A stretch of 64,000 bases of DNA from Aquatica leii (taxonomy: Eukaryota; Arthropoda; Insecta; Coleoptera; Lampyridae): contig CM069432.1 of NCBI GenBank assembly GCA_035610365.1, positions 167,708,035-167,772,034 of the forward strand, given 5' to 3'. This document shows, one piece after another, positions 47,941 through 61,944 of this stretch. Positions within the stretch are counted from its first letter, which is position 1. The number at the start of each line of letters is the position of its first letter. A program made the position numbers and the translations under genes. The notes beneath the pieces are model-generated. The model saw only the letters and a list, made by a program, of their open reading frames with translations. It was not told where the DNA came from and searched no databases.

Positions 47941-50900
47941 CACAATTTTTGACAAATCTTTGCCACATTTGCAGAGAATGGTTTCCGATAGGTTATAAAC
48001 TCATCAGCACCAACGACGTTTTGCTATCTCGATCAAACTGTCTATTTCAACCTTTTCTCGTTTTAGACATCGCGCGATGTTGTTAGTTCGAGTTCGATAA
48101 CTCTAAACCTCCCTATCAGATCAAAATTTTGTTTGCGCGATCTAATTGTACCCATCTTTAGTTACAAATTTGAGAAATTTGAAAGAAATCCGTATATAAT
48201 TGTGATTACGTTGACGTTTTAACTGCAGTACGTTCCAATCCACAATTTTTGACAAATCGTTACCAAATCTGGAGAGGATGGTTCCCGATAGATTATAAAT
48301 TCATTATCATCAACGACGTTTTGCTATCTAGATGAAACTGCCTTTTTCACCTTGATCACGTTTTCAACATCTCACGATGTTGTTGTTTCAAGTTCGATAA
48401 CCATAAAACTCCTTATCAGTTCAAAATTTTGTTTGCGCGATCTAATTGTACGCACTTTTATTTACATATTTAAGAAATTTGGAAAAAATTCGAATATAAT
48501 TGTGGTTACGTTGACATTTTAACCGCAGTACGCGAAAAACGAATTTTTGACTTTGTCGGTCCGTATTTTGGTAACCCTTCATTCAAAATTGTAATTTGAC
48601 ACATCATTAGATACCCCGTTTTGTCCCCTATCGTTTCTTATAATATCGACTATTTTCAAATTTCGATAATAAGTTTATTTAGCTTTATGTAAAGTGCTAC
48701 ACATAGTGCATTATAATTTTCAGTTTTTATTACGAAAGATGACTAAAATCCACAATTTTTGACAAATCGTTAGCAAATCTGTAGGGGATGATTCCTGATA
48801 GATTACAAACTCATTAACATCAACGACATTTTGCTATCTCGATGAAACTGCCTTTTTCACCCTCTTGTTGTTTTCGACATCTCACGATGATGTTGGTTCA
48901 AGTTCGATAACCCTAAAACGGCTTGTCAGATCAAAATTTTGTTTGCGCGATCTAATTATACGCACTTTTAGTTACATATATGAGAAATTTGAAAGAAATC
49001 CGTATATAATTGTGATTACGTTGGCGTTTTAACCGCAGTACGTTCTTATCATAACACGAGAAAAACGAAGTTTTGACTATGTCATTCTGTATTTTGGTAA
49101 CCCTTCATAAATAATTGTAATTTGACATATAATTAGATACCCAGTTTTGTCCCCTATCGTTTCTTATAATATCGATTGTTTTCAAACTGTGATAATAAGT
49201 TTATTTAGCTTTGTGTAAAGTACTGCGCATACTGCATTATAATTTTCAGTTTTTATTACGAAAGATGACTAAAATCCACAATTTTTGACAAATCGTTACC
49301 AAATCTGGATAGGATGGTTCCCGATAGGTTATAAACTCATTACCACCAACGACGTTTTGCTATCTCGATCAAACTGCCTTTTTCACTGTCTTCTTACTTT
49401 CGACATTTCACGATGTTGTTGGTTAGAGTTCGATAACTCTAAAACGCCTTATCACATCAAAATTTTGTATGAGCAATCTAATTGCACGTATTTTTAGTTA
49501 CAAATTTCATAAATTTGAAAGAAATTCGTATATAATTGTGATTACGTTGACGTTTTAACTGCAGTACGTTCCAATCCACAATTTTTGACAAACCGTTACC
49601 AAATCTGGAGAGGATGGTTCCCGATAGATTATAAATTCATTATCATCAACGACGTTTTGCTATCTAGATGAAACTGCCTTTTTCACCCTGATCACGTTTT
49701 CAACATCTCACGATGTTGTTGTTTCAAGTTCGATAACCATAAAACTCCTTATCAGTTCAAAATTTTGTTTGCGCGATCTAATTGTACGCACTTTTATTTA
49801 CATATTTAAGAAATTTGGAAAAAATTCGAATATAATTGTGGTTACGTTGACATTTTAACCGCAGTACGCGAAAAACGAATTTTTGACTTTGTCGGTCCGT
49901 ATTTTGGTAACCCTTCATTCAAAATTGTAATTTGACACATCATTAGATACCCCGTTTTGTCCCTATCGTTTCTTATAATATCGACTATTTTCAAATTTCG
50001 ATAATAAGTTTATTTAGCTTTATGTAAAGTGCTACACATAGTGCATTATAATTTTCAGTTTTTATTACGAAAGATGACTAAAATCCACAATTTTTGACAA
50101 ATCGTTAGCAAATCTGTAGGGGATGATTCCTGATAGATTACAAACTCATTAACATCAACGACATTTTGCTATCTCGATGAAACTGCCTTTTTCACCCTCT
50201 TGTTGTTTTCGACATCTCACGATGATGTTGGAGCAAGTTCGATAACCCTAAAACGGCTTGTCAGATCAAAATTTTGTTTGCGCGATCTAATTATACGCAC
50301 TTTTAGTTACATATATGAGAAATTTGAAAGAAATCCGTATATAATTGTGATTACGTTGGCGTTTTAACCGCAGTACGTTCTTATCATAACACGAGAAAAA
50401 CGAAGTTTTGACTATGTCATTCTGTATTTTGGTAACCCTTCATAAATAATTGTAATTTGACATATAATTAGATACCCAGTTTTGTCCCCTATCGTTTCTT
50501 ATAATATCGATTGTTTTCAAACTTTGATAATAAGTTTATTTAGCTTTGTGTAAAGTACTGCGCATACTGCATTATAATTTTCAGTTTTTATTACGAAAGA
50601 TGACTAAAATCCACAATTTTTGACAAATCGTTACCAAATCTGGATAGGATGGTTCCCGATAGGTTATAAACTCATTACCACCAACGACGTTTTGCTATCT
50701 CGATCAAACTGCCTTTTTCACTGTCTTCTTACTTTCGACATTTCACGATGTTGTTGGTTAGAGTTCGATAACTCTAAAACGCCTTATCACATCAAAATTT
50801 TGTATGAGCAATCTAATTGCACGTATTTTTAGTTACAAATTTCATAAATTTGAAAGAAATTCGTATATAATTGTGATTACGTTGACGTTTTAACCGCAGT

Positions 50901-53900
50901 ACGTTCTTATCATAACACGAGAAAAACGAATTTTTGATTTTTCTCATTCCGTATTTTGTAACCCTTCGTCCAAAATTGTAATTTGACACATCATTAGATA
51001 CCTTGTTTTGTCCCCTATGGTTCCTTATAATATCGATGATTTTCAAACTTTGATAATAAGTCTATTTAGCTTTATATAAAGTGCTACACATGGTGCATTA
51101 TAATTTTCAGTTGTTATTACGAAAGATGACTAAAATCCACAATTTTTGACAAATCTTTACCAAATCTGGATAGGATGGTTCCCGATAGGTTATAAACTGA
51201 TTACCACCAACGACGTTTTGCTATCTCGACCAAACTGCCTTTTTCACTCTCTTCTCACTTTCGACATCTCACGATGATGTTGTTTCAAGTTCGATAACCC
51301 TAAAACGGCTTGTCAGATCAAAATTTTGTTTGCGCGATCTAATTATACGCACTTTTAGTTACATATATGAGAAATTTGAAAGAAATCCGTATATAATTGT
51401 GATTACGTTGACGTTTTAACCGCAGTACGTTCTTATCATAACCCGAGAAAAATAGAATTTTTGACTTTGTCATTCCGTATTTTGGTATCCTTTCATCCAA
51501 AATTGTAATTTGACACATCATTAGATACCTTGTTTTGTCCCCTATCGTTTCTTATAATATCGATTGTTTTCAAACTTTGATAATAAGTTTATTTAGCTTT
51601 GTGTAAAGTACTGCGCATACTGCATTATAATTTTCAGTTTTTATTACGAAAGATGACTAAAATCCACAATTTTTGACAAATCGTTACCAAATATGGAGGA
51701 TGGTTCCCGATAGATTATAAACTCATTAACATCAACGACATTTTGCTATCTCGATGAAACTGCCTTTTCACCTTCTTCTTGTTTTCGACATCTCACGATG
51801 ATGTTGGTTCAAGTTCGATAACCCTAAAACGGCTTGTCAGATCAAAATTTTGTTTGCGCGATCTAATTATACGCACTTTTAGTTACATATATGAGAAATT
51901 TGAAAGAAATCCGTATATAATTGTGATTACGTTGACGTTTTAACCGCAGTACGTTCTTATCATAACCCGAGAAAAATAGAATTTTTGACTTTGTCATTCC
52001 GTATTTTGGTATCCTTTCATCCAAAATTGTAATTTGACACATCATTAGATACCTTGTTTTGTCCCCTATCGTTCCTTATAATATCGATTGTTTTCAAACT
52101 TTGATAATAAGTTTATTTAGCTTTGTGTAAAGTACTGCGCATACTGCATTATAATTTTCAGTTTTTATTACGAAAGATGACTAAAATCCACAATTTTTGA
52201 CAAATCGTTACCAAATCTGGAGGGGATGGTTCCCGATAGATTATAAACTCAATAACATCAACGACATTTTGCTATCTCGAAGAAACTGCCTTTTTCACCC
52301 TCTTCTTGTTTTCGACATCTCACGATGATGTTGGTTCAAGTTCGATAACCCTAAAACGGCTTGTCAGATCAAAATTTTGTTTGCGCGATCTAATTATACG
52401 CACTTTTAGTTACATATATGAGAAATTTGAAAGAAATCCGTATATAATTGTGATTACGTTGACGTTTTAACCGCAGTACGTTCTTATCATAACCCGAGAA
52501 AAATAGAATTTTTGACTTTGTCATTCCGTATTTTGGTATCCTTTCATCCAAAATTGTAATTTGACACATCATTAGATACCTTGTTTTGTCCCCTATCGTT
52601 TCTTATAATATCGATTGTTTTCAAACTTTGATAATAAGTTTATTTAGCTTTGTGTAAAGTACTGCGCATACTGCATTATAATTTTCAGTTTTTATTACGA
52701 AAGATGACTAAAATCCACAATTTTTGACAAATCGTTACCAAATGTGGAGGGGATGGTTCCCGATAGATTATAAACTCATTAACATCAACGACATTTTGCT
52801 ATCTCGAAGAAACTGCCTTTTTCACCCTCTTCTTGTTTTCGACATCTCACGATGATGTTGGTTCAAGTTCGATAACCCTAAAACGGCTTGTCAGATCAAA
52901 ATTTTGTTTGCGCGATCTAATTATACGCACTTTTAGTTACATATATGAGAAATTTGAAAGAAATCCGTATATAATTGTGATTACGTTGGCGTTTTAACCG
53001 CAGTACGTTCTTATCATAACACGAGAAAAACGAAGTTTTGACTATGTCATTCTGTATTTTGGTAACCCTTCATAAATAATTGTAATTTGACATATAATTA
53101 GATACCCAGTTTTGTCCCCTATCGTTTCTTATAATATCGATTGTTTTCAAACTGTGATAATAAGTTTATTTAGCTTTGTGTAAAGTACTGCGCATACTGC
53201 ATTATAATTTTCAGTTTTTATTACGAAAGATGACTAAAATCCACAATTTTTGACAAATCGTTACCAAATCTGGATAGGATGGTTCCCGATAGGTTATAAA
53301 CTCATTACCACCAACGACGTTTTGCTATCTCGATCAAACTGCCTTTTTCACTGTCTTCTTACTTTCGACATTTCACGATGTTGTTGGTTAGAGTTCGATA
53401 ACTCTAAAACGCCTTATCACATCAAAATTTTGTATGAGCAATCTAATTGCACGTATTTTTAGTTACAAATTTCATAAATTTGAAAGAAATTCGTATATAA
53501 TTGTGATTACGTTGACGTTTTAACTGCAGTACGTTCCAATCCACAATTTTTGACAAATCGTTACCAAATCTGGAGAGGATGGTTCCCGATAGATTATAAA
53601 TTCATTATCATCAACGACGTTTTGCTATCTAGATGAAACTGCCTTTTTCACCCTGATCACGTTTTCAACATCTCACGATGTTGTTGTTTCAAGTTCGATA
53701 ACCATAAAACTCCTTATCAGTTCAAAATTTTGTTTGCGCGATCTAATTGTACGCACTTTTATTTACATATTTAAGAAATTTGGAAAAAATTCGAATATAA
53801 TTGTGGTTACGTTGACATTTTAACCGCAGTACGCGAAAAACGAATTTTTGACTTTGTCGGTCCGTATTTTGGTAACCCTTCATTCAAAATTGTAATTTGA

Positions 53901-56900
53901 CACATCATTAGATACCCCGTTTTGTCCCCTATCGTTTCTTATAATATCGACTATTTTCAAATTTCGATAATAAGTTTATTTAGCTTTATGTAAAGTGCTA
54001 CACATAGTGCATTATAATTTTCAGTTTTTATTACGAAAGATGACTAAAATCCACAATTTTTGACAAATCGTTAGCAAATCTGTAGGGGATGATTCCTGAT
54101 AGATTACAAACTCATTAACATCAACGACATTTTGCTATCTCGATGAAACTGCCTTTTTCACCCTCTTGTTGTTTTCGACATCTCACGATGATGTTGGAGC
54201 AAGTTCGATAACCCTAAAACGGCTTGTCAGATCAAAATTTTGTTTGCGCGATCTAATTATACGCACTTTTAGTTACATATATGAGAAATTTGAAAGAAAT
54301 CCGTATATAATTGTGATTACGTTGGCGTTTTAACCGCAGTACGTTCTTATCATAACACGAGAAAAACGAAGTTTTGACTATGTCATTCTGTATTTTGGTA
54401 ACCCTTCATAAATAATTGTAATTTGACATATAATTAGATACCCAGTTTTGTCCCCTATCGTTTCTTATAATATCGATTGTTTTCAAACTTTGATAATAAG
54501 TTTATTTAGCTTTGTGTAAAGTACTGCGCATACTGCATTATAATTTTCAGTTTTTATTACGAAAGATGACTAAAATCCACAATTTTTGACAAATCGTTAC
54601 CAAATCTGGATAGGATGGTTCCCGATAGGTTATAAACTCATTACCACCAACGACGTTTTGCTATCTCGATCAAACTGCCTTTTTCACTGTCTTCTTACTT
54701 TCGACATTTCACGATGTTGTTGGTTAGAGTTCGATAACTCTAAAACGCCTTATCACATCAAAATTTTGTATGAGCAATCTAATTGCACGTATTTTTAGTT
54801 ACAAATTTCATAAATTTGAAAGAAATTCGTATATAATTGTGATTACGTTGACGTTTTAACCGCAGTACGTTCTTATCATAACTCGAGAAAAACGAATTTT
54901 TGATTTTTCTCATTCCGTATTTTGGTAACCCTTCGTCCAAAATTGTAATTTGACACATCATTAGATACCTTGTTTTGTCCCCTATGGTTCCTTATAATAT
55001 CGATGATTTTCAAACTTTGATAATAAGTCTATTTAGCTTTATATAAAGTGCTACACATGGTGCATTATAATTTTCAGTTGTTATTACGAAAGATGACTAA
55101 AATCCACAATTTTTGACAAATCTTTACCAAATCTGGATAGGATGGTTCCCGATAGGTTATAAACTGATTACCACCAACGACGTTTTGCTATCTCGACCAA
55201 ACTGCCTTTTTCACTCTCTTCTCACTTTCGACATCTCACGATGATGTTGTTTCAAGTTCGATAACCCTAAAACGGCTTGTCAGATCAAAATTTTGTTTGC
55301 GCGATCTAATTATACGCACTTTTAGTTACATATATGAGAAATTTGAAAGAAATCCGTATATAATTGTGATTACGTTGACGTTTTAACCGCAGTACGTTCT
55401 TATCATAACCCGAGAAAAATAGAATTTTTGACTTTGTCATTCCGTATTTTGGTATCCTTTCATCCAAAATTGTAATTTGACACATCATTAGATACCTTGT
55501 TTTGTCCCCTATCGTTTCTTATAATATCGATTGTTTTCAAACTTTGATAATAAGTTTATTTAGCTTTGTGTAAAGTACTGCGCATACTGCATTATAATTT
55601 TCAGTTTTTATTACGAAAGATGACTAAAATCCACAATTTTTGACAAATCGTTACCAAATGTGGAGGGGATGGTTCCCGATAGATTATAAACTCATTAACA
55701 TCAACGACATTTTGCTATCTCGAAGAAACTGCCTTTTTCACCCTCTTCTTGTTTTCGACATCTCACGATGATGTTGGTTCAAGTTCGATAACCCTAAAAC
55801 GGCTTGTCAGATCAAAATTTTGTTTGCGCGATCTAATTATACGCACTTTTAGTTACATATATGAGAAATTTGAAAGAAATCCGTATATAATTGTGATTAC
55901 GTTGACGTTTTAACCGCAGTACGTTCTTATCATAACCCGAGAAAAATAGAATTTTTGACTTTGTCATTCCGTATTTTGGTATCCTTTCATCCAAAATTGT
56001 AATTTGACACATCATTAGATACCTTGTTTTGTCCCCTATCGTTCCTTATAATATCGATTGTTTTCAAACTTTGATAATAAGTTTATTTAGCTTTGTGTAA
56101 AGTACTGCGCATACTGCATTATAATTTTCAGTTTTATTACGAAAGATGACTAAAAGCCACAATTTTTGACAAATCGTTACCAAATCTGGAGGGGATGGTT
56201 CCCGATAGATTATAAACTCAATAACATCAACGACATTTTGCTATCTCGAAGAAACTGCCTTTTTCACCCTCTTCTTGTTTTCGACATCTCACGATGATGT
56301 TGGTTCAAGTTCGATAACCCTAAAACGGCTTGTCAGATCAAAATTTTGTTTGCGCGATCTAATTATACGCACTTTTAGTTACATATATGAGAAATTTGAA
56401 AGAAATCCGTATATAATTGTGATTACGTTGACGTTTTAACCGCAGTACGTTCTTATCATAACCCGAGAAAAATAGAATTTTTGACTTTGTCATTCCGTAT
56501 TTTGGTATCCTTTCATCCAAAATTGTAATTTGACACATCATTAGATACCTTGTTTTGTCCCCTATCGTTTCTTATAATATCGATTGTTTTCAAACTTTGA
56601 TAATAAGTTTATTTAGCTTTGTGTAAAGTACTGCGCATACTGCATTATAATTTTCAGTTTTTATTACGAAAGATGACTAAAATCCACAATTTTTGACAAA
56701 TCGTTACCAAAGATGGATAGGATGGTTCCCGATAGATTATAAACTCATTAACATCAACGACATTTTGCTATCTCGAAGAAACTGCCTTTTTCACCCTCTT
56801 CTTGTTTTCGACATCTCACGATGATGTTGGTTCAAGTTTGATAACCCTAAAACGGCTTGTCAGATCAAAATTTTGTTTGCGCGATCTAATTATACGCACT

Positions 56901-57827
56901 TTTAGTTACATATATGAGAAATTTGAAAGAAATCCGTATATAATTGTGATTACGTTGACGTTTTAACCGCAGTACGTTCTTATCATAACCCGAGAAAAAT
57001 AGAATTTTTGACTTTGTCATTCCGTATTTTGGTATCCTTTCATCCAAAATTGTAATTTGACACATCATTAGATACCTTGTTTTGTCCCCTATCGTTCCTT
57101 ATAATATCGATTGTTTTCAAACTTTGATAATAAGTTTATTTAGCTTTGTGTAAAGTACTGCGCATACTGCATTATAATTTTCAGTTTTTATTACGAAAGA
57201 TGACTAAAATCCACAATTTTTGACAAATCGTTACCAAATCTGGAGGGGATGGTTCCCGATAGATTATAAACTCAATAACATCAACGACATTTTGCTATCT
57301 CGAAGAAACTGCCTTTTTCACCCTCTTCTTGTTTTCGACATCTCACGATGATGTTGGTTCAAGTTCGATAACCCTAAAACGGCTTGTCAGATCAAAATTT
57401 TGTTTGCGCGATCTAATTATACGCACTTTTAGTTACATATATGAGAAATTTGAAAGAAATCCGTATATAATTGTGATTACGTTGACGTTTTAACCGCAGT
57501 ACGTTCTTATCATAACCCGAGAAAAATAGAATTTTTGACTTTGTCATTCCGTATTTTGGTAACATTTCATCCAAAATTGTAATTTGACACATCATTAGAT
57601 ACCTTGTTTTGTCCCCTATCGTTCCTTCTAAAATCGATTATTTTCAAACTTTGATAATAAGTTTATTTAGCTTTGTGTAAAGTTCTGCGCATACTGCATT
57701 ATAATTTTCAGTTTTTATTACGAAAGATGACTAAAATCCACAATTTTTGACAAATCGTTACCAAATCTGGAGGGGATGGTTCCCGATAGATTATAAACTC
57801 ATTAACATCAACGACATGTCTAATGTA
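47941..57827 (+). repeat. Family A satellite array, copy 2, with higher-order structure
   Basis: Unit starts (anchor cacaattttt): 47941, 48241, 48751, 49277, 49577, 50086, 50612, 51138, 51665, 52189, 52716, 53242, 53542, 54052, 54578, 55105, 55632, 56158, 56685, 57212 and 57739. Most units are 524-527 bases, but a 300 / ~510 / 526 trio occurs three times (from 47941, 49277 and 53242). The ~510 form has lost ~16 bases: gcagtacgcgaaaa instead of a longer gcagtacgttc..cgcgaaaa. The blocks starting at 49277 and 53242 are 3,965 bases apart and share the same unit order for at least their first five units. The array stops mid-unit at caacgacat, a different phase from copy 1. Confidence 0.93.
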
Positions 57828-59205
57828 GTACTTCTCATAAAATTTTATTTACACCTAATTGTACCCTATTTTAGTTACAGTTTAAAAAAAATTGATTGAT
57901 GTCCTTATATAATTGTGATTAGTTGACGAACTCGAGTACGTTGTTATCAGAACACGCGAAAAACGAATCTTTGACTTCGTCGTTGTGTGTTTTGGTAACC
58001 GTCTATCCAAAATTGTAATTTGACACATCATTAGACACCTTGTTTTGTCGTCTATCGTTTTTGATAATAAGGATCATTTTTAATCTTAGCTAATAAAACT
58101 TTACCAAATTTGGAGAATATGTTTCCCGATACGTTATAAATTCATTAGCATCAGTGACGTTTTGCTATCTCGATCAAATTGCTCTAAAACAGCTCATCGA
58201 CCAAAATATTGTTTAACACTTTTAATTGTACATTCTTTTATGAATTTGAAAAAAATGTGGAAAAAAAATTAATCGAAATCTATGGATCCATGCAATTAAA
58301 GTTAAGACTTGAGTTATTTAAACATATGTTCATTACAGATTAAAAATTTACAATCAGTAAAAACGAGAAGATAATTATTATCGTTCATAAGCCGGCTGTA
58401 GTGCAAGTTAGCATAAACTAGTCCGAACATTCGTTTAGATAAATATGTCGTCACTTTCTTATCATAGTGTAAGACTGTTTATATTGCAGTATTATATAAT
58501 TTGCAATTGACTTCCCGCCAAATAACAGCCAAGATTTACTTATGTCTTTAGTTGCGAAATAAACATTTTATTTTTAGTTGTTATCATTTTTTTGCCCCAT
58601 GGTTAGATAGCCGTTCAAACAATTATTGTCACATTATCTCGATTCTAATGGTACAGCATTTATAATGGTCGACTGTCTTGCAGAATTATGTTGATTTTGT
58701 TTATATTTGTACATTTTATAAATGGAAATTAACAATAAGAATTTACTATTTCGAACTTGGATAAAATATTTTCTTGTTTACATGTTTTTACTCTACGCCG
58801 AACCTAACACTAATAACAATTAACGTTCTATGAATTTGAGTGAGTGAGCTAGGCGTCGGTAATAAGATAAATTTTATTAAATGAAATTAGTATATGCTTA
58901 CATTTATCATTTGATAGATATTTAACTTTTATATGAAGTATATGTATTACTTTATTAGGCATTTATAACGAGCATGATAACATTATTTGAAATAAGTGAA
59001 CGTTAGGCAACACATTACACATTACTTTAGCAGTTTGGATATTTAATAAAAAAAAACATTTTACTATATAACAATATAACATGTGTTGTTTTTTCGCAGT
59101 AGTTAAGAACAATTAAAGGTTGTTGTTTAATATTTTCTTAGTTACACATTTTGTAGGACCTGTGACAATGTTTTCATACGTATAAAAGTTGAAAACTGCA
59201 AACCG

Positions 59206-59223
59206 TACGTATCGCGATGCGTA
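59206..59223. repeat. Right-end palindrome, 18 nt (copy 2)
   Basis: Identical to 24616-24633. Confidence 0.6.
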
Positions 59224-59248
59224 TAAAACTGTATAAAACTCGAACAGT

Positions 59249-59270
59249 GTTGCAACATCAACATTGCAAC
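59249..59270. repeat. Right-end hairpin (copy 2)
   Basis: Identical to the hairpin at 24659-24680, again 14 bases before an (AT)n tract. Confidence 0.65.
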
Positions 59271-59279
59271 AGGTTAGGC

Positions 59280-59284
<5 letters not shown>

Positions 59285-59315
<31 letters not shown>
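59285..59315. repeat. (AT)n microsatellite at right boundary of element copy 2
   Basis: About 31 bases of AT dinucleotide. The sequence after it (gtaaaaacattcg..) is unrelated to that after copy 1 and does not resemble an element left end. Confidence 0.95.
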
Positions 59316-59318
<3 letters not shown>

Positions 59319-60419
59319 AAAACATTCGAAATATAAAAACTATTAGTTTTGTACTATTAAGATAAGAAAGAAGTCAGTAATGTAAAATACAATTTAAAAT
59401 CAAACTTTCAAGTTTACATCGATATGAAATTTTATAGTGATTTTTCTGTTTGTTTATATGTTTTTTTTAGTTTTTAATTAAAGACACTTAGGACATAATG
59501 GTTTGGTGTGTTTTATGTAGTTGAAATAGTAGAAAAAGTGTAAATAAGAAGGTTTAATTAAGTAATACATTTACATGTATGTACCTACATTGACACTTCC
59601 ATTAGCCTTACATTTGATATTAAGAATCTTTTTGAATTAAACCTAAATTTTAAATCACTGTTTTTTAATTTACTTAGTTTGATTTGTCACATATCTTTTA
59701 TTGACATTTTTAAAGTTTATTGATTAAACCATTTAGATAACTTTTTATCTTTATTTTGCACATTATTTTCTTCTACAATTTCTGGCCATAAGTACATACA
59801 TTGATTTCAAATGTTGATGTTTTACATATAATGGAACTAAAATTTCGAAGTTTTTTAATCGAAAGAACTGTTTATAGTATATTACAACTGATCATAAAGT
59901 AAACAATAGTTTCCAACGAGTTTCATAAAAATTGTTACCAAATTAACTAGTCTTAGTCTAAAAAATGTCATCTTTACTTTAGATTAATGAAGTTGTTAAA
60001 AAAATTAAAGTAAATATTGCTTACTTGCGTAGATCCACAATTATCCAAAAATAGTTTTTTTTAGCAAGTTACAGTATTTTAACATTATAATTATGATTGT
60101 ATGTTTGAAACATTGAAATTAGAGCAGTTACAATTTTTTCTAAGGATAACTTCAAGTAACTTGATAAATCATTGTATGTTTGTAAATTAACATATAACTT
60201 GTTGATCTCAAAAATTTTCAATGTACGAATAATGTCAGAACTTTAATTATTACGTAATTCTTGATAGCAAACTAAGTCACGGCTAGTAGTTTCACTTTAT
60301 ACATAAAAAATAGATGCTTTATGTTATCTCCAACTGATGATTTAAGAGTCGATATAAAAGCTTTTGTTAAGGTAATTTAAAAAGTACATTATGTGTTTTC
60401 TTTTTTGTTTCTTCTTGCA
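59316..60419. other. Non-coding stretch
   Basis: A+T-rich with no recognised feature. Confidence 0.4.
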
Positions 60420-60620
60420 GCTTAGAACGCGTTGTAGTGAAACCATTTTGAATTTATAAGTTTGACCCTAGTTTATTTTTGACAACCAAAAGAAAAAACT
60501 GAACTTGACTTTTGCGTCTTTGTTGTTTGTGAACTCAAACAAACTGAAGTTTTAGAAGACATTCCAGCTTGCAACTTCAGAGTGCTAATTGCCATTGATG
60601 AAACTGAAAATTTTAGTGAT
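60420..60620 (-). repeat. Dispersed repeat F, copy 1, with a conserved 40-codon frame
   Basis: This block aligns with 61967-62145 in the same orientation. On the minus strand, ATG at 60595 opens 40 codons ending at TAA 60473-60475. The peptide includes STLKLQAGMSSKTSVCL and SSSVFSFGCQ. The second copy reads TTLKMQAAMSCKTSVCL and SSTFCFGPQ with no frameshift; by hand alignment 24 of 40 positions agree. Frame conservation at this divergence suggests a coding ancestor. I do not recognise the protein. Confidence 0.5.
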
Positions 60621-61944
60621 GGACGGACAAGTTTAACTTATTAGGAACCATCAAAGTTTAATAGTCTGGTTGTTCTATTAAGTTAGACGAAAATCACTTA
60701 TAATTAAATCAAGAATAGTCAATGGTCAATTACAAATCTTTAACCTATACAATTATTTACAAAATAAAGTACTGGTATTTTAAGATAAATTCTTTTTGAC
60801 AAAAATCAATATTTCTTTTACACAGAGCTTTAAATCATATTTTTGTAGTACAAAACATTTCAAATACAATCGTAACTTCAATTTGTTATACTGTGTAGCT
60901 AAAAAAGTAATACAATTTTTGAATAATTAACAAAGAATTATGTCATGTACATACATATAATTAAAATTTTTTCTAAAACTAGAGCTGTTATGATAATTTG
61001 TAAATTCGTGCAAAATACAACAGCTTGTGTATGTCCAAACTTTTTTTTAGAGTACTTTGACTTGTTTCTATGTTTCAATTACATAGTTTACATAAATGGC
61101 ATATCTTTTATGCAGCCGCAACACTCGTATAAAAAACGTTATGAACTTTAATTGTGTGTTAATTTTTTAATAGTATAACGAACAGAAAGTGTAAAACTGT
61201 CTTATCATATTTTGTTACGCATAGGCCTGATTTCTTTTTCCTGAGCAAAGTTGGAATCTCACTAATATTGTATGAAAGTTGTATTATGATTATTTCGGCT
61301 TAAAACTAAACAACGTATATAAATGATAGGCATTACATAAAATATGCCATGCACGTATTGAGCATCCTAAAAAATAAAAGCGTGTTTGTTATTTGTTTGC
61401 TTTTACACTTTGGTGGAAATCAGTAAATAATGACAAATGCTTCTTTGGTGCCACGTTAAAGTTACAAAATACCGTCTTTCTAAATCTAATAAATCTAATC
61501 CAATAAAGTAAAAACTCATAAAATTAGAAATGTATAATGTGATCAAACAAGAAGTGTTTTAAAGTCATAGCACTAAACTCAAGCTTAACAAAACAATTTA
61601 ATGTAAATTTAACTATTCTAAAGGTTTCCGCTGAAATTTTGAGATCTTGGAGAAAGAGATTAACATCTTGACCGTTACGTGTTACAGTAATTTTTTTATA
61701 TATCTTAGCTTTAATGTTAAGTTATCAAAACTTGCGCGAATTCTGTAACAAATGTAATTCAACACACCATCAACTTCGTTTTATTAGTAAATTAAGAAAA
61801 ATACCTACGTTGAAAAAAGAAACCAACATAAATGTTTAATAAAAGAATCCGTGGTTTTTTTTTTGGTTAAATTGAAACTGCATTTATGACGTACATTTAT
61901 ATGAGTTTTATTTTAAATTCTTAAACTTTCGCGGTTGATATGTT
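60621..61944. other. Non-coding stretch
   Basis: No recognised gene or repeat. Short plus-strand frames lack any familiar motif. Confidence 0.4.

Larger units (their letters stand above)
46266..59284 (+). mobile_element. (AT)n-bounded satellite-carrying element, copy 2
   Basis: Same unit as 16071-24694: left arm 46266-47940, family A array 47941-57827, right arm 57828-59284. The arms match copy 1 closely. Left-arm differences include a ~17-base addition near 47087, a ~29-base addition near 47640 and loss of about 35 bases that copy 1 has near 17645-17680. In the right arm this copy has ~30 extra bases near 58530 and lacks ~25 bases found in copy 1 near 24478. The total is ~4.4 kb longer than copy 1, entirely from array growth. 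No transposition protein is encoded. Confidence 0.7.

Noticed and set aside
17737..57827. Recurring 60- and 70-codon open frames on both strands within the family A arrays
   Set aside because: They recur because the unit recurs. They overlap on opposite strands, vary by frame-breaking changes between units and lack any known motif.
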